Positions 30,434 through 39,651 of a DNA stretch of 64,000 nt are shown piece by piece. The stretch is from NCBI RefSeq assembly GCF_014396585.1, contig NZ_CP060717.1, forward strand, positions 2,232,001 to 2,296,000, written 5' to 3'. Source of the stretch: Sphingomonas rhizophila (GTDB lineage: Bacteria; Pseudomonadota; Alphaproteobacteria; Sphingomonadales; Sphingomonadaceae). Both the position numbers and the translations under genes were made by a program. The notes beneath the pieces were generated by a model that was given only the letters and a program-made list of their open reading frames with translations, had not been told where the DNA came from and searched no databases. Numbering within the stretch: position 1 is the stretch's first letter; each line of letters begins with the position of its first letter.

Positions 30434-31651
30434 CTAGATCGGCAGCCCGCGCAGGAGCAAGGGAAGGTCGCCGCTGGTGCCGCGCGCTTCCGCCATGAGC
30501 CGGTCCTTGACCGGGCCGATGCGGTCGATCAGCCCCATGCCGAATCGTCGCACCGCCGAAGCAGTCTTTCCCGGAACGCCATAAATTCGCGTCAGCCCGT
30601 CGGTCGCCAGTGCGACCATGAAGGTGTCCAGGCTACGCCAGCGTTGGTAACGCGCCATCAGCTGCGCATCACCGAGATCGAGACCGAGCCGCGCGCCTTC
30701 GACCAGAACCTGCGCCAGTGCGGCCGCATCGCGATAGCCGAGGTTCACGCCCTGTCCCGCGATCGGGTGGATGCCGTGCGCGGCGTCGCCGACCAGCGCC
30801 AGCCTGTGATCGGTGATCCGCGCCGCGTGGTGGAAACCGAGCGGATAGGTCGAGCGGGGGCTGATCAGGCCGATCTTGCCCAGGAATCCGCCCATCGCCG
30901 CTTCGGCCTCGGCGGCGAAATCGTCGGCGCTCAGCGCCAGCATTCCTGGTGCATCCTTGTCCGAGAACGACCAGACGATGGCCGAGCGATGACCATCGGT
31001 ATCGTCGTTCATCGGCAGCAACGCGAAGGGCCCGGCCGGATAGAAGATTTCGTAGGCGACGTTGTCATGCGGACGCTCATGACGGAGCGTCCCGACGATC
31101 GCCGCGTGTTCGTATTTCCACCTTGCCAGCCGGATCCCCGCCGCCTCGCGGGTCGGCGAGTTACGTCCCTCGGCAGCGACCAGCAGCGGCGCGGCAAGTC
31201 TTGTTCCATCGTCCAACTCGGCCATGACGCCGTGATCCCCGCGATCGATGCTAACGGCGCGACGCTGCCAATGGAGCGCAATCCTCCTACCGGCAGCTGC
31301 CCGGGAAAGCAGGGCGGCGTGCAGATTGCGGTTCTCGTTCATCCAGCCAAGGGGCTCATCATCCTCGCCCGGATCGAAACGAAGCCCGCCGGGATCGAGC
31401 CCGTCGGCAACCTGGATGGCACGGATCGGGCAGCCCGGTTCCGGCAGGTGGTCGGTAATGCCGATGGTGTCGAACATCCGCTTCGAGGAGGACGACACCG
31501 CACTGGTCCGGCCGTCGAACGCCGCGTTCTTGCGCAGCGCGGGATCTGCCGGATCGATGACTGCGCAGCCCAGCCCGCTGGAATCCAGCGCCGCGGCCAG
31601 CGCCAGCCCGACCAGCCCGCCGCCCAGGATGATGACATCGGTGCGTTCCAT
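30434..31651 (-). CDS. UbiH/VisC-type FAD-dependent ubiquinone hydroxylase
   Basis: The product is a 405-residue flavoprotein mono-oxygenase. It has N-terminal FAD-binding VIILGGGLVGLALAAAL, the second FAD motif GDAAHGIHPIAGQGVNLGYRD near residue 300, and SDKDAPGM in the middle. Members hydroxylate the ubiquinone ring (UbiH, UbiF, UbiI, UbiL), and several paralogues usually occur, so the exact step cannot be assigned from sequence. The ATG was preferred because upstream codons lack conservation. It is divergent from ftsK. Confidence 0.85.
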   Translation of the reverse strand: MERTDVIILGGGLVGLALAAALDSSGLGCAVIDPADPALRKNAAFDGRTSAVSSSSKRMFDTIGITDHLPEPGCPIRAIQVADGLDPGGLRFDPGEDDEPLGWMNENRNLHAALLSRAAAGRRIALHWQRRAVSIDRGDHGVMAELDDGTRLAAPLLVAAEGRNSPTREAAGIRLARWKYEHAAIVGTLRHERPHDNVAYEIFYPAGPFALLPMNDDTDGHRSAIVWSFSDKDAPGMLALSADDFAAEAEAAMGGFLGKIGLISPRSTYPLGFHHAARITDHRLALVGDAAHGIHPIAGQGVNLGYRDAAALAQVLVEGARLGLDLGDAQLMARYQRWRSLDTFMVALATDGLTRIYGVPGKTASAVRRFGMGLIDRIGPVKDRLMAEARGTSGDLPLLLRGLPI

Positions 31652-31765
31652 GCCGTGGCTTCTAGGCGTCACTCGAGCGCTTGGCGAGAGCACCGGGCCG
31701 CATATCGCTTGACCGTCGAGTCCGCCGCGCGGCATTGTCGTTAAGCATTTTGGTGGGGGATAAGG

Positions 31766-34111
31766 ATGGCCAGCGCCGCGCAGCGGGCACAGAAGCGGGA
31801 TCTTGAGCCGCATTGGCGCGACAAGCTCGCCCAGTCGCTCAAGGGCTTTGCGCGCCGGTCGAGCGGGGTCGGGCTGGTCGGCCTGAGCGTTGCGCTGGGC
31901 ATTGCACTCGCCACCCACTCACAGGTTGACCCGAGCCTCTCAACCGCCGCCGCCGGGCCGCCGACCAATTGGCTCGGCGCGTTCGGCGCCTATGCAAGCG
32001 ACCTCCTGCTATTGCTGTTCGGACCGCCCGCCGCCCTGCTGCTTCCAGTGACGGCGCTCAGCGGCCTGCGGATGGTTCGGGGGGTCTCCTCCCCGCATCT
32101 TGGCCGTGCCCTCGGCATCGCCGCAATCGGCGTTGGCCTGGTGGGCGTCGCCGCCGCCATGCTCGCCGGGTCGGCGGTGTCCGGGCTTCCGGCGGGATGG
32201 GGCGGTATCGTGGGACTGTCGATTGCACATGGTCTCGACGCCCTGATTGCGCTGATCGGTAATCCCGGAATCGAAGGTCCGGTGCGGCTGTCCGTCATCG
32301 CCCTGCTGGTGATCGGGGGGTTGATCATCGGCTGGTTCGGCCTTGGCGTCAGCGACGACGAGAAAGCCTGGGCCTCGGACCGTCTGCGCCGCGATGCGGC
32401 GGCGCCGGTGCGGCCGCTGCGCCGGACCCAGCGCCGCGATGCCGATGACGAGGAGGAGGCAGTGGCTGCCCCGCCGCGCTCGCGTCCTTCCGTTGCAGTT
32501 TCCGAGCCTGCCGCCGGGGTCGCCCCGGCCAAGGCTGCGACCAAAAAGGGCAAGGCAGCCGCGGCAGCAGCGGGTCAGGCCAGCCTGGCGCTTGGCGACA
32601 GCTACGCCCTGCCGTCGATCGACCTGCTCGCGCCGCCACCCGCCGCCGGCAAGACCACCGTCGACCGTGCCGCGCTGGAACGAAACGCCCGCCTGTTAGA
32701 AAGCGTGCTCGAGGATTTCCACGTTCGCGGCGACATCGTCGAGGTTCGCCCCGGCCCGGTCGTGACCATGTACGAATTGGAGCCGGCCAGCGGCATCAAG
32801 GCCAGCCGCGTAATCCAGCTTGCCGACGATATCGCTCGCAACATGAGCGCACTCAGCGCGCGCGTCGCCACCATCCCTGGCCGCAGCGTGATCGGCATCG
32901 AACTGCCCAATGCCAACAGACAGGCGGTGGCGCTGAGCGAGCTTATCGGCAGCCAGGCGTACGCGGACCAGAACATGGCCCTGCCGCTGATCCTGGGGAA
33001 GAACATCAGCGGCGACCCGGTCATCGCCGACCTCGCGCCAATGCCCCACTTGCTCGTCGCCGGCACGACCGGGTCGGGCAAGTCGGTCGGTCTCAACTGC
33101 ATGATCCTGTCGCTTCTCTACCGGATGGGACCGGACGAGTGCCGGATGATCATGATCGACCCGAAGATGCTGGAACTGAGCATCTACGACGATATCCCCC
33201 ACCTCCTCGCCCCGGTCGTCACCGAACCAGGCAAGGCGATCCGCGCGCTCAAATGGACCGTCGAGCAGATGGAGGAGCGCTACCGGATGATGGCCAGCCT
33301 TGGCGTTCGCCAGCTTGCCAGCTTCAACCAGCGCGTGCGCGACGCCAAGGCCAAGGGGTCGAAGCTGGGCCGCAAGGTGCAGACCGGCTACGACGCCGAC
33401 AGCGGCCAGCCGATCTACGAGACCGAAGAACTTGAGTATGACGTCCTGCCGCAGATCGTGGTGGTGGTCGACGAGCTCGCAGACCTGATGATGACCGCCG
33501 GCAAGGAGGTCGAGTTCCTGATCCAGCGGCTGGCCCAGAAGGCGCGCGCCGCCGGGATTCACCTGATCATGGCGACGCAGCGGCCGTCGGTCGACGTCAT
33601 CACCGGCGTCATCAAGGCCAATCTTCCGACCCGGATCAGCTTCCAGGTCACCAGCAAGATCGATTCGCGCACCATTCTTGGCGAGCAGGGTGCCGAGCAG
33701 CTGCTGGGCAAGGGTGACATGCTCTACATGCCCGGCGGCAAGCAGATCCTGCGCGTCCACGGCCCGTTCGTCAGCGACGAGGAAGTACGATCGGTCGCCG
33801 ACCATTGGCGCAAGCAAGGCGTTCCCGACTACATCCAGGCGGTCACCGAGGAGCCAGAGGACGGCGGCTACATCTTCGACGGTCAGCCGGTCGGCGAGGA
33901 CGACGCCGAGACCCAGCTCTACCGGAAGGCGATCCAGATCGTCGCCGAAAGCCAGAAGGCCTCGACCAGCTATCTCCAGCGCCAACTCCGCGTCGGGTAC
34001 AACAGTGCCGCGCGGCTGATCGAGCGGATGGAAAAGGACGGGCTGGTCGGCCAGCCGGACCATGTCGGGCGGCGCGAAGTGCTGCTCGATACCGACGGTC
34101 ACCCGATTTGA
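31766..34111 (+). CDS. ftsK: DNA translocase FtsK
   Basis: FtsK couples septum formation to chromosome dimer resolution. The 781-residue product has four N-terminal transmembrane helices (residues about 35-195), a short Ala/Pro-rich linker, an alpha/beta motor with Walker A AGTTGSGKSVGLNC near residue 430, Walker B VVVVDELADLMM and RPSVDVITGVIKANLP, and a gamma winged-helix domain ending YNSAARLIERMEKDGLVG. The gamma domain reads KOPS DNA motifs. The ATG follows GATAAGG. It lies 89 bp upstream of the lolA-like gene. Confidence 0.96.
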   Translation: MASAAQRAQKRDLEPHWRDKLAQSLKGFARRSSGVGLVGLSVALGIALATHSQVDPSLSTAAAGPPTNWLGAFGAYASDLLLLLFGPPAALLLPVTALSGLRMVRGVSSPHLGRALGIAAIGVGLVGVAAAMLAGSAVSGLPAGWGGIVGLSIAHGLDALIALIGNPGIEGPVRLSVIALLVIGGLIIGWFGLGVSDDEKAWASDRLRRDAAAPVRPLRRTQRRDADDEEEAVAAPPRSRPSVAVSEPAAGVAPAKAATKKGKAAAAAAGQASLALGDSYALPSIDLLAPPPAAGKTTVDRAALERNARLLESVLEDFHVRGDIVEVRPGPVVTMYELEPASGIKASRVIQLADDIARNMSALSARVATIPGRSVIGIELPNANRQAVALSELIGSQAYADQNMALPLILGKNISGDPVIADLAPMPHLLVAGTTGSGKSVGLNCMILSLLYRMGPDECRMIMIDPKMLELSIYDDIPHLLAPVVTEPGKAIRALKWTVEQMEERYRMMASLGVRQLASFNQRVRDAKAKGSKLGRKVQTGYDADSGQPIYETEELEYDVLPQIVVVVDELADLMMTAGKEVEFLIQRLAQKARAAGIHLIMATQRPSVDVITGVIKANLPTRISFQVTSKIDSRTILGEQGAEQLLGKGDMLYMPGGKQILRVHGPFVSDEEVRSVADHWRKQGVPDYIQAVTEEPEDGGYIFDGQPVGEDDAETQLYRKAIQIVAESQKASTSYLQRQLRVGYNSAARLIERMEKDGLVGQPDHVGRREVLLDTDGHPI

Positions 34112-34200
34112 GGCGATGAACAGTTCGGAACCGGAAGGTTCAGGGCGCATTCAATGCGGGAAGGCCAGTTTTCCGGCCAATTCATCCCAGGAGTCATGAC

Positions 34201-34821
34201 ATGAGTTTCGCATCGAGCGTCGCGCGCGCCCTGATCCCCGCCACCGCCCTGGTCGTCCTCTCGGCGCCGGCGACGGCGAATCCGGCAAGCGATCTCAAGC
34301 AGGTCCAGGCGCACCTGGCCGCGACTTCGTCGCTGGTCGCCAACTTCACCCAGACCGACGGCAAGGGCCGACAGCTTCCCGGAACGCTGCAGCTCAAGAA
34401 GCCGGGCAAGATCCGCTTCGAGTATGGCCGCGGCGCCAACATGCTGCTGGTCGGCAACGGCAAGACGCTGACCTTTATCGATTACGATGTCGGCCAGAAG
34501 AACAATTGGGCCGTCGCCAACTCGCCCCTGTCGGTGCTGATGTCGCCGCAGCCGAACCTCGGCCGGATCGCGCGGATCACCGATTCGGGCAATCCCAACG
34601 TCATCGTCGTCCGCGCCCGCGACGCGCGCCGTCCGGAGTTCGGGACGCTGATCCTGGCCTTCGTCAAGTCACCGAGCGCGCCCGCCGGCCTGCGTCTGGA
34701 CGGATGGACCGCGATCGACGCACAGAACAAGAAGACCACCGTCCGGCTGTCGGGCCAGCGCTATAACGTCGCCGTCGCCGACAGTGCGTTCACCTATGCG
34801 GAGCCGAAAAAGCGGCGCTGA
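34201..34821 (+). CDS. lolA: Outer-membrane lipoprotein carrier protein LolA family
   Basis: This 206-residue periplasmic protein has a signal peptide (SSVARALIPATALVVLSAPATA) and the LolA fold: LKQVQAHLAATSSLVANFTQTDGKG, then PGKIRFEYGRGANMLLVGNG. LolA carries lipoproteins from LolCDE to LolB. A good ribosome-binding site AGGAG sits seven bases upstream of the ATG. The gene follows ftsK on the same strand, as in other alphaproteobacteria. The C-terminal end EPKKRR is basic; this is common in the family. Confidence 0.9.
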   Translation: MSFASSVARALIPATALVVLSAPATANPASDLKQVQAHLAATSSLVANFTQTDGKGRQLPGTLQLKKPGKIRFEYGRGANMLLVGNGKTLTFIDYDVGQKNNWAVANSPLSVLMSPQPNLGRIARITDSGNPNVIVVRARDARRPEFGTLILAFVKSPSAPAGLRLDGWTAIDAQNKKTTVRLSGQRYNVAVADSAFTYAEPKKRR

Positions 34822-34957
34822 TTGGTCCCGAATCAAAACGGTTCAGCTTCCCGACAGGTCCAATGCGGCATGGGAAGCAGTGATCAAGGAAAGTGCCCGG
34901 GGTTTCCCCCTGTTACCCGGGGTCGCCGAGATCGCCTTGCGTGACGAACGCTTGGTT

Positions 34958-34998
34958 GGCCCTTGCTCCATGCCCCCGGAGCAAGGGCCTTTTATTTG
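34958..34998 (+). terminator. Strong intrinsic terminator after lolA
   Basis: A perfect 12-bp stem, GGCCCTTGCTCC and GGAGCAAGGGCC, encloses the loop ATGCCCCC and is followed by TTTTATTT. This is a textbook Rho-independent terminator for the ftsK-lolA transcript, 137 bp after the lolA stop. Confidence 0.85.
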
Positions 34999-35028
34999 AC
35001 CGTTGGGGGCGGTCGAATAAAAGGCCCT
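34984..35028 (+). repeat. Long inverted repeat overlapping the lolA terminator
   Basis: The arms AGGGCCTTTTATTTGACCG and CGGTCGAATAAAAGGCCCT pair over 19 bp with a single T-G wobble and a seven-base loop TTGGGGG. The left arm uses the descending half and the T-run of the upstream terminator. In RNA the two hairpins are therefore mutually exclusive. The second one lies 36 bp before the xth start. Confidence 0.75.
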
Positions 35029-35064
35029 CCTTGTACCCGCATTTGCAGGCGCCACCTTTCGATC

Positions 35065-35856
35065 GTGACCAAGCTCAAACTCGCCAGCTGGAACATCAAT
35101 TCGGTGCGCGCCCGCGCCGACATCGTCGGCCGCCTGCTCGACGAGGAACAGCCCGACATCCTCTGTTTGCAGGAAACGAAGGCGCACAACGATGTCTTTC
35201 CGGCTGCTCTCTTCGCCGACCGCGGCTATCGCTTCCACGAGCTCAACGGCCAGAAGATGCATCATGGCGTCGCCATTCTCAGCCGGGTGCCGCTGCACGA
35301 TAGCGGCCGCCACGACTGGCAGGACAATGGCGAGGCGCGGCACGTCGGCGCCCGGCTCGACTGTGGCGTGCGGATCGAAAACGTCTACATTCCCGCCGGC
35401 GGTGACATCCCCGACCGTAACGTCAATCCGAAGTTCGGCCAGAAACTGGACTTCATCGAACGCATGACTCGCTGGTCGGAGGGCCTCGCCGAACCGACCT
35501 TGATCGTCGGCGACTTCAACGTCGCGCCGCTGGAATGCGACGTGTGGAATCACAAGGCGCTGCTCGACGTGGTCAGCCATACGCCCGTCGAGGTCGACGC
35601 GCTGGGCAAGCTTCAGGCGGCCCACGACTGGGTCGACCTTGGCCGCCACTTCATCCCCGCGCCCGAGCGCAATTTCACATGGTGGAGCTACCGCGCGACG
35701 GACTGGGCGGCGAGTGACCGCGGCCGCCGGCTCGACCATATGTGGGCCTCGCCCATGCTGGCGGCGCAGGTGACCGCTCATCGCGTCCTCGAACCGTGCC
35801 GCGGCTGGCAGCGCCCGTCCGATCACGTCCCGCTGATCGTCGAACTGGAGCTGTGA
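35065..35856 (+). CDS. xthA: Exodeoxyribonuclease III
   Basis: This AP endonuclease/3' exonuclease works in base excision repair. The 263-residue product has LASWNINSVRARADI at the N-terminus, LQETKAHND, the metal-binding GDFNVAPLE near residue 150, and the C-terminal catalytic SDHVPLIVEL. The start is GTG in TCGTGACC. Its stop overlaps the ribA GTG as GTGA. Confidence 0.95.
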   Translation: MTKLKLASWNINSVRARADIVGRLLDEEQPDILCLQETKAHNDVFPAALFADRGYRFHELNGQKMHHGVAILSRVPLHDSGRHDWQDNGEARHVGARLDCGVRIENVYIPAGGDIPDRNVNPKFGQKLDFIERMTRWSEGLAEPTLIVGDFNVAPLECDVWNHKALLDVVSHTPVEVDALGKLQAAHDWVDLGRHFIPAPERNFTWWSYRATDWAASDRGRRLDHMWASPMLAAQVTAHRVLEPCRGWQRPSDHVPLIVELEL

Positions 35857-36889
35857 GCGTCGCCCCGCCCCTCGAACGGGCGATTGCCGCGCTTCGCGCC
35901 GGTCGGCCCGTCGAGGTCGGCGGTATTACCGTGTTGAGTGTCGAGACGGCGACCGCCGCAATGCTCGAACTCCTCGATCCTGACGCAGAGGCGCCGATTT
36001 TACTCAGTGGCCCCCGCGCGGCCGCATTGGGGCTCGGCAACCTCAAGGAGGCGGGCGACCTTGCCCATCCCGTCGAAATCCGGCGCGAAAACTGGCTAAG
36101 TCGCGACGCGGCGCTGGCGCTGGCCGACCCGGCGCAGGACTTCTCCCGAGGGCCGATCGGGCCGTTGGCGGCCATGCCCGTGTCCCGCCCTGCGGACGCC
36201 GCTGCCGCCCTTTCGCTGGCGCGCCGCGCCGGGGTGCTTCCGGCGTTGTGGCTGGTAGCCGGTGACGCCGCAGCAGCAATCACGGCCGATGACGTCGCCG
36301 CCCGCCGGCGGCGGACATTGTCGCCCGGGCGAGGCTTCCGCTTGACCATCTTCCCCCGTCGCAGATGGTATCCTTCCGCGATTTGGTGAGCGGCGAAGAT
36401 CATGTCGCACTCGTCGTTGGTGCGTTCGGCGGGCGGCCGCCGCTCATTCGCCTGCACAGCGAGTGCTTGACCGGCGACGTCTTCGGCAGCCTGAAATGCG
36501 ACTGCGGCCCGCAACTGCATGAGGCGTTGCGCCTGCTCGGCGCCGAGGGCGGTGGGGTGTTGCTCTACCTGCGCCAGGAAGGTCGCGGCATCGGCCTCGC
36601 CAACAAGCTCCGCGCCTACCAGCTCCAGGACCGTGGGCTGGATACGGTGGAGGCCAATGCCCGGCTCGGCTTCGCCGATGACGAGCGGGATTATGCGATG
36701 GCTGCGGCGATGCTTCGCGCGCTGGGCATCGACCGGGTCCGGGTCCTCACCAACAACCCCGCCAAGGTGGCCGGTCTTGAGGCGGCGGGGATCGAGGTGG
36801 CCGAACGGGTCGCTCATCACATGCCGGCGAACCCGCACAACGCGGATTATATCGCCACCAAGCGGGCCAAAAGCGGGCACCTGCCCTAG
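35853..36889 (+). CDS. ribA: GTP cyclohydrolase II with degenerate N-terminal domain, interrupted by one frameshift
   Basis: RibA opens GTP to the first riboflavin intermediate. The C-terminal part has the zinc and GTP-binding signature HSECLTGDVFGSLKCDCGPQL, then YLRQEGRGIGLANKLRAYQLQD. The N-terminal domain, in another frame (VSVAPPLERAIAALRAGRPV), resembles a worn-down DHBP synthase that lacks the acidic motif expected after GRPV. One restored base at about 36305-36313 joins the frames into 345 residues, and continues ARARLPLDHLPPSQMVSFRDL. It starts at GTG overlapping the xth stop. Confidence 0.88.
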
Positions 36890-37548
36890 ACGATCAGCCG
36901 CGCCACCTCGTCGAAGTCACGGGCAATGTGATGGGCGCCGAGCCCGCGCAGCCGGTCGGCATGGGCTTCGCCACAGTGGCGACCGGCAACCAGGCCGATG
37001 ACCGTTGCTCCTGACGCCACCGCGCCGGTGATGCCGACAGGAGAATCCTCGATGATTGCGACTCTCTCGATCGGCACTCCGATCGCGTTCGCGGCGTGCC
37101 AGTAAAGGTCGGGCGCCGGCTTGCCGCGTTCGACATGGACCGCGCCGCTGAATACCCGGTCGCCGAACTCTTCGCGCAGCCCAAGGTGATCGAGATGAGC
37201 GTGCAACCATCGGAGGCCGGAGGACGACGCCACCGCCTTCGGGAACGCGGGATCGAGCGAACGGACGAACCGGACAGCGCCCTCGACCTCGGCGATCCCC
37301 TCTGCAATCATCTGTGCATCGACCCGCGCGCGTTCGTCGTTGAAGTCGTCGAATAGCGGTCGCCCGGTCCAGCGTTCGATCGCCGAACGGAAATCCGTTC
37401 CCGACAGGCCCATGAACTGATCCATCGACTGCTGGGTCGTCGTCGGATGACCGCGGGCGCTGAGATAGTCGGCAATGTGGGCGTTGCCCGCCCATTCGCT
37501 TTCGATCAGCACGCCGTCGAAGTCGAAAATCAGACCTTGGAAGCGCAT
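36886..37548 (-). CDS. HAD family hydrolase (beta-phosphoglucomutase/phosphatase type)
   Basis: The 220-residue protein has HAD motif I DFDGVLIES near residue 9, motif II in VASSSGLRWL, motif III with KPAPDLYWHAAN, and motif IV IEDSPVGITGAV near residue 165. The four-helix cap between motifs I and II places it with phosphoglycolate or beta-phosphoglucomutase-like subfamilies. The substrate is unknown. It overlaps the yggS stop by one base and the ribA stop by 4 bp on the other strand. Confidence 0.85.
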   Translation of the reverse strand: MRFQGLIFDFDGVLIESEWAGNAHIADYLSARGHPTTTQQSMDQFMGLSGTDFRSAIERWTGRPLFDDFNDERARVDAQMIAEGIAEVEGAVRFVRSLDPAFPKAVASSSGLRWLHAHLDHLGLREEFGDRVFSGAVHVERGKPAPDLYWHAANAIGVPIERVAIIEDSPVGITGAVASGATVIGLVAGRHCGEAHADRLRGLGAHHIARDFDEVARLIV

Positions 37549-38192
37549 CAGTCTTCGAACAGCGCGGTGCCGACGCGGACATGGGTCGCGCCCAGCATCA
37601 CCGCCTCTGGATAATCGGCAGACATACCCATCGACAGGCCAGTGACGTCATGACGTCGCGCCAACTTCGCCAGCAACGCGAAAAAGGGTGACGCTTCAAC
37701 GCCTTGCGGCGGGATCGCCATCAAGCCGGCGAGCGGCAAACTGGTTGCGCGGACCGAGTCGAGAAAGGTCGGCAACTCGGGAATGGCTACGCCGCCCTTC
37801 TGCTCCTCCCCGCCGATATTCACCTGGACGAACAGGCTCGGGCGCCCCTCGGCCGCGACCAATTCACCGAGGAGCGACGGGCGGTCGAGCGAATGGATCG
37901 AATCGAACAACGCCGCGGCCTCTGCGGCCTTGTTCGATTGAAGCTGGCCGATCATGTGGAGCCGGACGTCCGGATGCCGCTTCCGGATTTCGGGCCATTT
38001 GTCGACCGTTTCCTGCACCCGGCTTTCGCCGAAATCCCGTTGGCCAGCGGCGATGAGCGCTTCGATCTCTTCCGCGCTGCGCCGCTTGGACACCGCGATC
38101 AGCGTGACGTCCTCTGACTTGCGCCGCGCGGCCTTGCAGGCACGCGCGATGTGGGCGCGGACGGCATCGAGGCGGGTTGCGGCGTCGCTCAT
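37548..38192 (-). CDS. yggS: YggS family pyridoxal phosphate homeostasis protein
   Basis: This 214-residue single-domain PLP protein is a TIM-barrel relative of alanine racemase. The PLP-binding lysine is in TLIAVSKRRSAEEI near residue 35. Other family segments are DFGESRVQE, HMIGQLQSNKA and GLSMGMSADYPEAV. YggS binds PLP and affects amino-acid and vitamin B6 homeostasis. The gene is divergent from the ThiE-like gene (22 bp). Confidence 0.93.
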   Translation of the reverse strand: MSDAATRLDAVRAHIARACKAARRKSEDVTLIAVSKRRSAEEIEALIAAGQRDFGESRVQETVDKWPEIRKRHPDVRLHMIGQLQSNKAAEAAALFDSIHSLDRPSLLGELVAAEGRPSLFVQVNIGGEEQKGGVAIPELPTFLDSVRATSLPLAGLMAIPPQGVEASPFFALLAKLARRHDVTGLSMGMSADYPEAVMLGATHVRVGTALFED

Positions 38193-38214
38193 CGCGCGGG
38201 CTATAGGGTGCACG

Positions 38215-38745
38215 ATGGCAAACGACCATATTCCACGTGCCTGGCTGATGACCGACGAGCGCTTGGGCGCAGAGCTCCTCCCCGTTCTCGAGCGGATGCC
38301 GGCTGGTGCCGGGGTCGTCTTTCGCCAGGATCGCGCTCCGGATCGAGCTGCGCTGGCGGCGCGGGTGGCTGAAATTGCCACGCGACGCGGTCTCGTTCTG
38401 TCGGTCGCGGGCGACGTCGAGCTTGCGCGGTCGGTCGGCGCGCGATTCATGCATCGGCCAACGGGCGATGGTGCCGGACTGCCCTTCTCACTTTCCGTCC
38501 ACACACCGGAAGAAGCGGTCCTCGCGGCAAACCGGGGTGCCGCGTTCGCTTTCATTTCGCCCGTCGAGGCTACAGCCTCTCACCCGGCGACGCCGCCACT
38601 CGGGCCCGACAATGCGCGCGCGCTGGCTCGAAGCGCCGGTCTGCCCGCCATCGCGCTGGGCGGCATGGATGCGTGTCTATTCGACCGGATCTACCGGCAC
38701 GACTTTCACGGATGGGCGGGAATCGACGCCTGGCTTAGAATTTGA
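38215..38745 (+). CDS. Thiamine phosphate synthase (ThiE/TenI-like)
   Basis: The product is a 176-residue TIM-barrel-like protein with a start at the ATG before ANDHIPRAWLMTDERLG. Segments such as FAFISPVEATASHPATPPLGP and AIALGGMDACLFD match the ThiE/TenI family. The length is shorter than ThiE, and I cannot see the full THZ-P binding set, so a TenI-like or degraded paralogue is possible. Canonical ThiE joins HMP-PP to the thiazole phosphate. It ends 11 bp into the convergent barrel-protein gene. Confidence 0.7.
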   Translation: MANDHIPRAWLMTDERLGAELLPVLERMPAGAGVVFRQDRAPDRAALAARVAEIATRRGLVLSVAGDVELARSVGARFMHRPTGDGAGLPFSLSVHTPEEAVLAANRGAAFAFISPVEATASHPATPPLGPDNARALARSAGLPAIALGGMDACLFDRIYRHDFHGWAGIDAWLRI

Positions 38746-39442
38746 CGGCGGTGCCGACGTAAACGGCCTGGCTGTCGCGGCGCTGGTCGACGACCGGATT
38801 CAGACGATCCTGGTCAACACGGTAACGAACGCCACCGGTCACGGCGATCCGGCGGCTGAGATTGTAGGCAGCGCCGACATCGACAGAATATTGATCCGGC
38901 TGCGACAGGGCAGCAACGCGCCCCTCGTTGCGCTCGGCGCCGACCGCGACACGCCCGGTGAACTTCTTCAGGTTGTAGCTGACGCCGACGACAGCGCTTT
39001 CACGGGCGGTGAGCGCGAGGTTCGGGTTGGTCTGCTTTTCGACGTCGCCGGCCACCGCGAAACGCTTCCAGCCGACGGCGACGCCGAGGTTGTAGTTGGT
39101 CGGGTTGAGCGGGCTCAGCGCCGCGGCCGAGCTTTCCGAGGCCCTGATCTGCGGCGACGCAGCCGCGCGAACCGCGACTCGAAGCTGTGACGGGCGACCC
39201 TTGGCGGCTGCCGGGGTGAAGGTGAAATCGGAAATGCTGCGCGGCCGGGAGCCGAAGGTGGCGGCAAGCTTGGGATCCGCCCCCGCCGGCGTAAACGACG
39301 AAATCTTGTCGAAACTCACGGCGATAGCGGGGGGACGAGCCTTGCCGGTGGCGGCGATGGCGACAGCCGGCACAAGCGCAACGGCAGCAATCGCAAGCGC
39401 GATTCCTACCTCCTTGCCCCGACCATTCTTCCCATGCACCAC
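38735..39442 (-). CDS. Putative outer-membrane beta-barrel protein, unknown function
   Basis: The product is 235 residues from a GTG eight bases after AAGGGAG. An N-terminal hydrophobic signal (VGIALAIAAVALVPAVAIAA) is followed by an Ala/Lys linker. The second half alternates strand-like segments (YNLGVAVGWKRFAVAGDV; GVSYNLKKFTGRVAVG) and ends AVYVGTAVKF, a terminal Phe as in outer-membrane barrels. I do not recognise a named family. It is convergent with the ThiE-like gene. Confidence 0.6.
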   Translation of the reverse strand: MVHGKNGRGKEVGIALAIAAVALVPAVAIAATGKARPPAIAVSFDKISSFTPAGADPKLAATFGSRPRSISDFTFTPAAAKGRPSQLRVAVRAAASPQIRASESSAAALSPLNPTNYNLGVAVGWKRFAVAGDVEKQTNPNLALTARESAVVGVSYNLKKFTGRVAVGAERNEGRVAALSQPDQYSVDVGAAYNLSRRIAVTGGVRYRVDQDRLNPVVDQRRDSQAVYVGTAVKF

Positions 39443-39651
39443 GCGCACGACTCCCTTGTTCAAGACGGATATAGCGCGGCGAACCTGACGGTTCCATGAC
39501 TGAGTCCGATTCCGTGCCGCCCTGTGACATTGAGTCCACAACATCGGTTGCCTCGCGACGGCGTCAATCGGTCGGATCGCGGCTTGCCCACGTCGCCAAG
39601 CCATTTATAACGCCAGTCGAAATCCCCCCTTGCCTGGAAGCGAATTCACGC

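Noticed and set aside
38228-38243. TATTCCACGTGCCTGG as a third parS site
   Set aside because: Only the left half matches; the right half lacks the GGAACA arm.
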